NCBI GenBank assembly: GCA_031430015.1
Contig: JANPAR010000074.1
Span: 1 to 11,966 of the forward strand
Direction of reading: 5' to 3'
From: CANJDH01 sp031430015
Lineage (GTDB): Bacteria > Pseudomonadota > Gammaproteobacteria > Burkholderiales > JAEUOS01
Length of the DNA stretch: 11,966 bases
The notes beneath the pieces are model-generated. The model saw only the letters and a list, made by a program, of their open reading frames with translations, made no database searches and was not told the DNA's origin. This document shows positions 7,240-11,966 of this stretch, in pieces (position 1 is the first letter of the stretch; each line of letters begins with the position of its first letter). The position numbers and the translations under genes were made by a program.

Positions 7240-7653
7240 TTAGATGCGGCGGCGCTTGGGTGGCCGGCACCCGTTGTGCGGAACCGGCGTCACGTCGGTA
7301 ATGCTGGCGATCTTGATCCCCAGCGCATTCAAGGCGCGCACCGAAGACTCACGGCCGGGGCCGGGACCTTTGATGCGCACTTCGAGATTTTTTACACCGC
7401 ACTCCACCGCCACTTTGCCGGCCGCTTCGGCAGCGACCTGGGCTGCAAACGGAGTCGATTTACGCGAACCCTTGAAGCCAGCGCCGCCTGAAGTCGCCCA
7501 CGACAAGGCATTGCCCTGACGGTCTGTAATGGTGATGATGGTGTTGTTGAACGATGCGTGAATATGGGCAATGCCCTCGGCAACGTTCTTCTTGACTTTC
7601 TTGCGCACGCGCGTCGACGCGGTATTGGTTTGTTGCTGCTTGTTGGTGGCCAT
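7240..7653 (-). CDS. rpsK: 30S ribosomal protein S11
   Basis: This 137-residue protein is S11, which sits on the small-subunit platform near the mRNA exit. After a variable, Gln/Thr-rich N-terminus come the conserved blocks GIAHIHASFNNTIITITDRQGNALSWATSGGAGFKGSRKSTPFAAQ and KGPGPGRESSVRALNALGIKIASITDVTPVPHNGCRPPKRRRI. It begins at an ATG with AGGAAG upstream. It lies 53 bases after rpsM and 73 bases before rpsD in transcription order. The rpsK-rpsD gap contains two copies of CTTAGGG, one just after the rpsK stop and one forming part of the rpsD Shine-Dalgarno region; their significance is unclear. Confidence 0.98.
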   Translation of the reverse strand: MATNKQQQTNTASTRVRKKVKKNVAEGIAHIHASFNNTIITITDRQGNALSWATSGGAGFKGSRKSTPFAAQVAAEAAGKVAVECGVKNLEVRIKGPGPGRESSVRALNALGIKIASITDVTPVPHNGCRPPKRRRI

Positions 7654-7706
7654 AGTTTGCTTCCTGAATTCTGTCGGCGGCGTGCTTCAAATGCGAATGG
7701 AGTGGA

Positions 7707-8075
7707 TCACTTGCCTGCGATGGCGTTACGCGCCTTGCGCGGGCCCTTGCGGGTACGGGCATTGGTGCGCGTGCGCTGGCCGCGCACCGGCAGACCGCGC
7801 TTATGGCGGGTGCCCCGATAGCAGCCCAAGTCCATCAGGCGCTTAATGCTCATCGACACTTCACGGCGCAGATCGCCCTCAACGGCGAACTTGCCCACTT
7901 CAATGCGCAGTTTGTCGACCTGGGTGTCTGACAGATCCTTGATCTTGACGCTGGGCGCAATGCCAGTAGCGGCGCAGATATCGCGCGCGCGCGAACGGCC
8001 TACGCCAAAGATCGCGGTCAAGGCGATTTCGGTGTGCTGATGATTGGGAATGTTGATGCCGGCGATACGAGCCAT
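7707..8075 (-). CDS. rpsM: 30S ribosomal protein S13
   Basis: This 122-residue protein is S13, which forms inter-subunit bridges in the small-subunit head and contacts the P-site tRNA through its basic tail. Diagnostic blocks are the N-terminal MARIAGINIPNHQH, the helix-hairpin-helix region IFGVGRSRARDICAATGI and VEGDLRREVSMSIKRLMDLGCYRGTRHKRGLPVRGQRTRTNARTRKGPRKA. Length is normal. AAGGA precedes the ATG. It lies 29 bases after rpmJ on the minus strand and opens the classical alpha operon order rpsM-rpsK-rpsD-rpoA-rplQ. Confidence 0.98.
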   Translation of the reverse strand: MARIAGINIPNHQHTEIALTAIFGVGRSRARDICAATGIAPSVKIKDLSDTQVDKLRIEVGKFAVEGDLRREVSMSIKRLMDLGCYRGTRHKRGLPVRGQRTRTNARTRKGPRKARNAIAGK

Positions 8076-8104
8076 GTCGTGTCCTTAAGTAATCCGTTGC
8101 GCGC

Positions 8105-8218
8105 TTAACCTTGGCGCTGCTTGTGGCGCGGGTCAGTGCAAATAACACGCACGACGCCCTTGCGCTTGATAACCTTGCAATGGCGGCAGATTTTTTTTAC
8201 TGATGCCAGAACTTTCAT
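8105..8218 (-). CDS. rpmJ: 50S ribosomal protein L36
   Basis: This tiny 37-residue gene encodes L36, a zinc-ribbon protein of the large subunit. The translation begins MKVLASVKKICRHCKVIKRK and ends CTDPRHKQRQG. Cys11, Cys14, Cys27 and His32 provide the standard zinc site, so it is the zinc-containing form rather than a zinc-free paralogue. GAGGG lies upstream of the ATG at 8218. It follows secY on the minus strand after a 181-base gap and precedes rpsM by 29 bases. In many relatives infA lies between secY and rpmJ, but it is not here. Confidence 0.96.
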   Translation of the reverse strand: MKVLASVKKICRHCKVIKRKGVVRVICTDPRHKQRQG

Positions 8219-8399
8219 GATGCCCTCGACTTAGTCGCTTGTTGCGTTGATGTTGCCCATCTCGATCTATCTCTTGCCCTGTGCATGGCGGCTCGTTCTT
8301 GCCTGCCGCTCTTGCCCAGTCTGCCTTGCCGAACTTACTTGCTCGTTGCCTTCACCGGCTTCATGTCACCAGCGTGTATGCTTGCTGTCAACTCACTTG
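8219..8399 (-). other. secY-rpmJ intergenic leader; no infA
   Basis: This 181-base gap holds no recognisable gene; the longest ATG-started frame noticed encodes only nine residues. On the transcribed strand it is purine-rich and repeats GGCAAG four times (plus-strand CTTGCC at 8273, 8298, 8311 and 8325). It ends in the rpmJ Shine-Dalgarno site. It probably serves as a leader or promoter region for the alpha operon. Confidence 0.5.
8363..8391 (-). promoter_or_regulatory. Candidate sigma-70 promoter for rpmJ-alpha operon
   Basis: On the minus strand a perfect -35 box TTGACA (8391-8386) is followed after 17 bases by TGACAT (8368-8363), a weak -10 box matching three of six consensus positions. 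It starts nine bases after the secY stop, at the head of the longest gap in the ribosomal block. An alpha operon promoter here would let rpmJ-rplQ be expressed separately from the spc genes. The weak -10 keeps confidence low. Confidence 0.3.
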
Positions 8400-9731
8400 T
8401 TAGCGCGCCATGCCGGGCATGCCGCCGCCTTTGAAATTGGCTTTCTTAAGCAATGATTCGTATTGATGCGACATGATGTAGGCCTGCACCTGCGCCATGA
8501 AATCCATGGTAACCACCACAATGATTAGCAATGAGGTGCCGCCAAAGTAAAACGGCACATTCCACTTGAGGATCAGGAACTCTGGCAACAAACAGACCAG
8601 GGTCACGTAGATAGCACCGGTGAGGGTGAGGCGCATCAAAATCTTGTCGATGTACTTGGCGGTCTGTTCGCCGGGCCGAATGCCTGGCACGAAGGCCCCG
8701 CTCTTCTTGAGGTTGTCTGCTGTTTCTTTGCTGTTGAATACCAGCGCGGTGTAGAAGAAACAGAAAAATATTATCGCTGCGGCGTACAACATGACGTAGA
8801 TCGGCTGGCCCGGCGTGAGCGTGCCCGCAATGTCTTTGAGCCAGCGCATCTGATCGCCCGATGAAAACCAGCTGGTAATGGTCGCCGGAAACAGGATGAT
8901 CGAGGAAGCAAAGATCGGCGGAATCACGCCCGACATATTGAGCTTGAGCGGCAGATGCGAGGACTGACCAGCGTAAATACGGTTGCCCACCTGCTTCTTG
9001 GCGTAATTGACCAGAATCTTGCGCTGACCACGCTCGACAAACACCACGAAGTAAGTAACCGCAAACACCAGTACGACGATGAAGATCGCGGTGAGGGGAT
9101 TCATTGCCTGCGTACGCACCAACTCAAGCAGACCACCGATGGCGTTGGGCAAGCCCGCAGCAATGCCTGCGAAGATAATCATTGAAATCCCGTTGCCAAG
9201 ACCGCGCTCGGTAATTTGTTCGCCCAGCCACATCAGAAACATGGTGCCGGTGACGAGCGTGGCCACCGTCACAAAACGGAACATCAGACCGGGATCAAGC
9301 ACCAGACCGGGCTGCGATTCGAGGGCAATTGAAATACCGATAGCTTGGAACAGCGCCAAAAACACCGTGGCGTAACGCGTGTACTGGGTAATCTTGCGAC
9401 GGCCAGCTTCGCCTTCTTTCTTCAGTGCTTCGAGCGGCGGATACACCACCGTCATCTATTGCATGATGATCGACGACGAGATGTAAGGCATGATGCCCAA
9501 CGCAAAAATCGTGAACCGCGACAGCGCGCCACCCGAGAACATGTTGAACATGTCGAGGATGCCGCCTTTGGCTTGCTTGAACAGCTCAGCCAATTGCGCG
9601 GGGTCGATTCCGGGCACTGGAATGTGGGCACCGATGCGGTAGACGATGATGGCAAGTACCAAAAAGACAAGGCGGCGCTTCAAATCGCCGAACTTGCCGG
9701 ATTTAGCTACTGCCATTGCGTTGGTTGCCAC
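8400..9731 (-). pseudogene. secY: Preprotein translocase subunit SecY, interrupted by an in-frame TAG at codon 92
   Basis: This is the full-length gene (443 codons plus stop) for SecY, the ten-helix channel of the Sec translocon in the inner membrane. The start is a GTG at 9731. The first 91 residues cover transmembrane helix 1, the plug region and the start of helix 2 (FNMFSGGALSRFTIFALGIMPYISSSIIMQ). Codon 92 is TAG. The next codon is ATG, and the same frame runs on for 351 residues with every SecY landmark, including KKEGEAGRRKITQYTRY and PGIRPGEQTAKYID, whose Arg352 matches E. coli Arg357. Relatives read SIIMQLMTVV here, so TTG to TAG is a one-base change at 9457. Because SecY is essential, a sequence error, suppression or a split protein is more likely than true loss. 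The type pseudogene records the broken frame only. Confidence 0.9.
9456..9458 (-). other. In-frame amber codon in secY, abutting ATG
   Basis: On the minus strand the codons are CAA TAG ATG. The stop replaces a conserved leucine in the second transmembrane helix. ATG follows directly, so a terminating ribosome could in principle restart, although no Shine-Dalgarno site is visible upstream. Confidence 0.95.
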
Positions 9732-9762
9732 CGTTCGAGTCCCGTGTTCTAAGCGCTAAACG

Positions 9763-10194
9763 TTAGGCGAGCGAGCCGCCAGCAGCTTCAATCGCTGCCT
9801 TGGCACCTTTGGTGGCACCAATGCCTGTCAATTGCACTTTGCGCGTCAGCTTGCCAGAGAGGATCACCTTGGCACGCTGCGTCAACGTCGGCACAATGCC
9901 CGCATCGCGAAGCGTCTCGAGATTGACGTCGGTCTCGGACATTTTTTCCAAATCGTACAGATTAACTTCGGCAACAAATTCGCGCGTCAGCGAGAAAAAG
10001 CCGCGCTTGGGCAGACGGCGCTGCAGCGGCATCTGACCGCCCTCGAAGCCTACCTTGTGAAATCCGCCGGAGCGCGATTTCTGGCCTTTATGACCGCGGC
10101 CGGAAGTCTTGCCCAGCCCTGAGCCAATACCACGTCCAACGCGGCGACGTGCTTTTTTCGCGCCATCGGCCGGCTTAATCGTATTGAGTTCCAT
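9763..10194 (-). CDS. rplO: 50S ribosomal protein L15
   Basis: This 143-residue protein is L15, a late-assembly protein of the large subunit. Its long basic N-terminal extension (MELNTIKPADGAKKARRRVGRGIGSGLGKTSGRGHKGQKSRSG) and FEGGQMPLQRRLPKRGF are diagnostic. The globular C-terminal part (about 75-143) ends in KAAIEAAGGSLA. AAGGAT lies upstream of the ATG. It sits between rpmD and secY with short gaps of 37 and 31 bases, the standard spc operon order. Confidence 0.98.
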   Translation of the reverse strand: MELNTIKPADGAKKARRRVGRGIGSGLGKTSGRGHKGQKSRSGGFHKVGFEGGQMPLQRRLPKRGFFSLTREFVAEVNLYDLEKMSETDVNLETLRDAGIVPTLTQRAKVILSGKLTRKVQLTGIGATKGAKAAIEAAGGSLA

Positions 10195-10231
10195 GATGAA
10201 TCCTTGCGCCTTGAGGTATGTGCAGGAGCGG

Positions 10232-10420
10232 TTAGACCGCTTCAGCCTTGACCAAGTAGTAGACCTTGTTGACCATGCCGCGCACTGCCGGCGTGTCTTC
10301 GAGCACGCGCGACGAATTGAGGCGGCGCAGGCCCAAGCCGCGCACTGTTGCGCGGTGCGATTCTTTGGTACCCGCCGGGCTTTTCACCAGCGTCACCTTG
10401 AGAGTTTTCTTGTCAGCCAT
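10232..10420 (-). CDS. rpmD: 50S ribosomal protein L30
   Basis: This 62-residue protein is L30, a small large-subunit protein absent from some bacterial lineages but retained here. The sequence KTLKVTLVKSPAGTKESHRATVRGLGLRRLNSSRVLEDTPAVRGMVNKVYYLVK covers the whole family fold. I chose ATG 10420 because the family N-terminus starts there and GGGA lies just upstream. The frame is open further upstream to 10558 but only as an out-of-frame shadow of rpsE. Eleven bases separate it from the rpsE stop codon. Confidence 0.97.
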   Translation of the reverse strand: MADKKTLKVTLVKSPAGTKESHRATVRGLGLRRLNSSRVLEDTPAVRGMVNKVYYLVKAEAV

Positions 10421-10431
10421 GTCTATTCCCG

Positions 10432-10956
10432 TCAAGCAGCCAGCACTTCTTCGATCGACTTGCCGCGTTTGGCCGCGATTTCTGCCGGCGTGGTCATCTC
10501 GGTCAGGCCGTTGAGCGTGGCACGCACCACGTTGTACGGGTTGGTCGAGCCGTGGCACTTGGCCAGCACATTGGTCACGCCCAACACTTCAAACACCGCA
10601 CGCATCGGGCCGCCGGCAATGATGCCGGTACCTTCAGTAGCTGGCTGCATGAACACCTTGGCGGCGCCGTGACGTCCCATGACGGCGTGTTGCAAGGTGC
10701 CGTTCTTGAGCTGAATCTTGACCATCTTGCGGCGCGCTTCGTCCATCGCTTTTTGCACGGCCACCGGCACTTCACGCGATTTTCCCTTACCCATGCCGAT
10801 ACGGCCATCGCCATCGCCAACCACGGTGAGTGCGGCGAAGCCGAGAATACGGCCACCCTTCACCACTTTGGTGACGCGATTGACAGCGATCATTTTTTCT
10901 TTCAGGCCATCATCGCGAGCTTCAGCGCCTGCCTGAACTTTTTGCATTTTTGCCAT
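10432..10956 (-). CDS. rpsE: 30S ribosomal protein S5
   Basis: This 174-residue protein is S5, a small-subunit protein at the mRNA entry channel that affects decoding fidelity and helicase activity. The N-terminal double-stranded-RNA-binding-like domain contains VNRVTKVVKGGRILGFAALTVVGDGDGRIGMGKGKSREVPVAVQKAMDEARR. The C-terminal domain contains TEGTGIIAGGPMRAVFEVLGVTNVLAKCHGSTNPYNVVRAT and ends KRGKSIEEVLAA. The glycine-rich region where known ram mutations fall looks unaltered. Its Shine-Dalgarno site is weak (GGG). It starts 13 bases after the rplR stop, so coupling is likely. Confidence 0.98.
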   Translation of the reverse strand: MAKMQKVQAGAEARDDGLKEKMIAVNRVTKVVKGGRILGFAALTVVGDGDGRIGMGKGKSREVPVAVQKAMDEARRKMVKIQLKNGTLQHAVMGRHGAAKVFMQPATEGTGIIAGGPMRAVFEVLGVTNVLAKCHGSTNPYNVVRATLNGLTEMTTPAEIAAKRGKSIEEVLAA

Positions 10957-10969
10957 GATCTGTACCCGC

Positions 10970-11317
10970 TTAAAACTTCAGGCCGGCTTCACGCGCGGCT
11001 TCAGCCAGCGCCTTGACGCGGCCATGATAGGCAAACCCGGAACGGTCAAACGCCACTTCACTGACTCCGGCGGCCTTCGCTTTTTCAGCGATGCGCTTGC
11101 CTACGGCAGCCGCAGCCGTGGTGTTGCCACCCTTGGGCAGATCCTTGCGCACTTCAGGCTCGTTGGTCGAGGCACTTGCCAGTACCTTGCCGCCATTGAA
11201 GACCTGCGCATAGATATGCCCGTTGGTGCGATGCACTGCCAGACGGTTGATTTTGAGTTCCGCAATTTTCAGGCGGGTCTTGCGCGAACGGCGCAGACGG
11301 GATTCTTTTTTATCCAT
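10970..11317 (-). CDS. rplR: 50S ribosomal protein L18
   Basis: This 115-residue protein is L18, which binds 5S rRNA and helps place it on the large subunit. The basic N-terminus MDKKESRLRRSRKTRLKIAEL and the blocks RLAVHRTNGHIYAQV, AAAAVGKRIAEKAKAAGV and FDRSGFAYHGRVKALAEAAREAGLKF are diagnostic. Length is slightly short but normal for the family. Its Shine-Dalgarno AAGGG overlaps the rplF stop codon, only nine bases upstream, so the two are translationally coupled. Confidence 0.98.
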   Translation of the reverse strand: MDKKESRLRRSRKTRLKIAELKINRLAVHRTNGHIYAQVFNGGKVLASASTNEPEVRKDLPKGGNTTAAAAVGKRIAEKAKAAGVSEVAFDRSGFAYHGRVKALAEAAREAGLKF

Positions 11318-11326
11318 GATCAGCCC

Positions 11327-11860
11327 TTACTTCTTCTTGGTCTCTTTGATGACCACACGCTCATCGGAATAACGCACACCCTTGCCCTTGTAGGGCTCCG
11401 GCGGGCGATAGGCGCGCACTTCGGCAGCGACCTGGCCGACTTGCTGGCGGTCAATACCCTTAATAATGATCTCGGTCTGGATGGGCGTCTCCGCCTTGAC
11501 GCCCTTGGGCATCGTATGCACCACCGGATGACTGAAGCCAAGCGACAGGTTGAGCTTGTCGCCTTGCACTTGCGCGCGATAGCCGACGCCCACCAGGTTG
11601 AGCTTTTTCTCAAAACCCTTGGTCACACCCGTCACCATGTTGTTGACCAACGCACGCACGGTGCCGGACATCGCATCCGCATCGCGCGAATCGTTGGCGG
11701 GCTTGACTTTCAACTCTTCGCCTTCACGCACCAGCGTGACCACGCCAGTCAGGCGCTGCGACAGCGAACCGAGCGGCCCTTTGACGGTGACCTGGTCGGC
11801 GGTGATGGCGATATCCACGCCCTTGGGCACAGCGATCGGGCTTTTACCTACACGAGACAT
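11327..11860 (-). CDS. rplF: 50S ribosomal protein L6
   Basis: This 177-residue protein is L6, located near the factor-binding site of the large subunit. MSRVGKSPIAVPKGVDI begins the first of two similar alpha-beta domains. The second carries LVGVGYRAQVQGDKLNLSLGFSHPV and ends in the C-terminal signature EVRAYRPPEPYKGKGVRYSDE. I chose ATG 11860, which has GAGGAG just upstream; the open frame extends to 11905 but overlaps the end of rpsH and lacks family similarity. It begins 13 bases after rpsH. Confidence 0.98.
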   Translation of the reverse strand: MSRVGKSPIAVPKGVDIAITADQVTVKGPLGSLSQRLTGVVTLVREGEELKVKPANDSRDADAMSGTVRALVNNMVTGVTKGFEKKLNLVGVGYRAQVQGDKLNLSLGFSHPVVHTMPKGVKAETPIQTEIIIKGIDRQQVGQVAAEVRAYRPPEPYKGKGVRYSDERVVIKETKKK

Positions 11861-11873
11861 GTCTGACTCCTCT

Positions 11874-11966
11874 TTACGCGACCACGCACAACACTTCGCC
11901 ACCAACTCCGGTAGCGCGCGCCTTGCGGTCGGTCATGACGCCTTGCGACGTCGAGAGGATGGCCAC
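11874..11966 (-). CDS. rpsH: 30S ribosomal protein S8 (C-terminal fragment)
   Basis: Only the last 30 residues of S8 lie in the window, reading VAILSTSQGVMTDRKARATG and then VGGEVLCVVA before a TAA stop. The block STSQGVMTDRKAR and the ending GGEVLCVVA are diagnostic for S8, a primary 16S rRNA binder and, in E. coli, the translational repressor of the spc operon. The gene continues beyond the right edge of the window, so the truncation is not biological. Confidence 0.96.
   Translation of the reverse strand: MAILSTSQGVMTDRKARATGVGGEVLCVVA

Noticed and set aside
7180..7240. Repeated CTTAGGG around the rpsK stop and rpsD ribosome-binding site
   Set aside because: There are only two seven-base copies, one explained by the Shine-Dalgarno region; too little to call a repeat element.
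8339..8368. Nine-residue minus-strand frame starting MKPVKATSK in the secY-rpmJ gap, considered as a leader peptide or infA remnant
   Set aside because: It is too short to judge, lacks a convincing ribosome-binding site and resembles no part of IF-1.
9456..9458. Pyrrolysine or selenocysteine decoding of the secY stop
   Set aside because: Selenocysteine uses TGA rather than TAG, pyrrolysine is not expected in this group, and the conserved residue at this position is leucine with no catalytic role.
10955..11866. Long plus-strand open frame (303 codons) opposite rplR and rplF
   Set aside because: It lies antisense to two certain ribosomal protein genes, has no recognisable domain, and is explained by the codon bias of GC-rich genes leaving the opposite strand open.

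Overview
The window is a GC-rich stretch of a betaproteobacterial chromosome, most likely from the Burkholderiales. The ribosomal proteins, RpoA and SecY read as betaproteobacterial. A TctC/Bug-type binding protein and a NodIJ-like ABC exporter, both common in that order, support this. I cannot fix the genus from sequence alone.

Left part (about 1-2991, plus strand): a small accessory cluster of an SMP-30/gluconolactonase-like hydrolase, a GntR regulator with a UTRA-type effector domain, and a secreted TctC/Bug solute-binding protein. It looks like a self-regulated uptake-and-processing module for an organic or sugar acid. The substrate cannot be read from the sequence, and no membrane subunits for the binding protein are present. 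Middle part (3197-4902, minus strand): a two-gene ABC-2 exporter, ATPase then permease, closest in layout and motifs to NodI/NodJ.

Right part (5076-11966, minus strand): the end of the spc operon and the alpha operon, in transcription order rpsH (partial), rplF, rplR, rpsE, rpmD, rplO, secY, rpmJ, rpsM, rpsK, rpsD, rpoA, rplQ. A perfect hairpin terminator at 5008-5038 separates this block from the exporter. The genes are tightly spaced, and several Shine-Dalgarno sites overlap the preceding stop codon. The small rpmJ gene is present at 8105-8218. infA, often found between secY and rpmJ, is absent; a 181-base purine-rich leader sits there instead.

The most striking observation is an in-frame amber codon (TAG, 9456-9458) in secY, at codon 92, where relatives have leucine. 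It is followed at once by ATG and by an otherwise perfect SecY reading frame. SecY is essential, so this is a sequence error, a suppressed or recoded stop, a split SecY made by reinitiation, or a sign that another secY copy exists. A second single-base oddity is proline in place of the H-loop histidine of the NodI-like ATPase. I found no clearly new biological system; the rest is ordinary housekeeping and transport.
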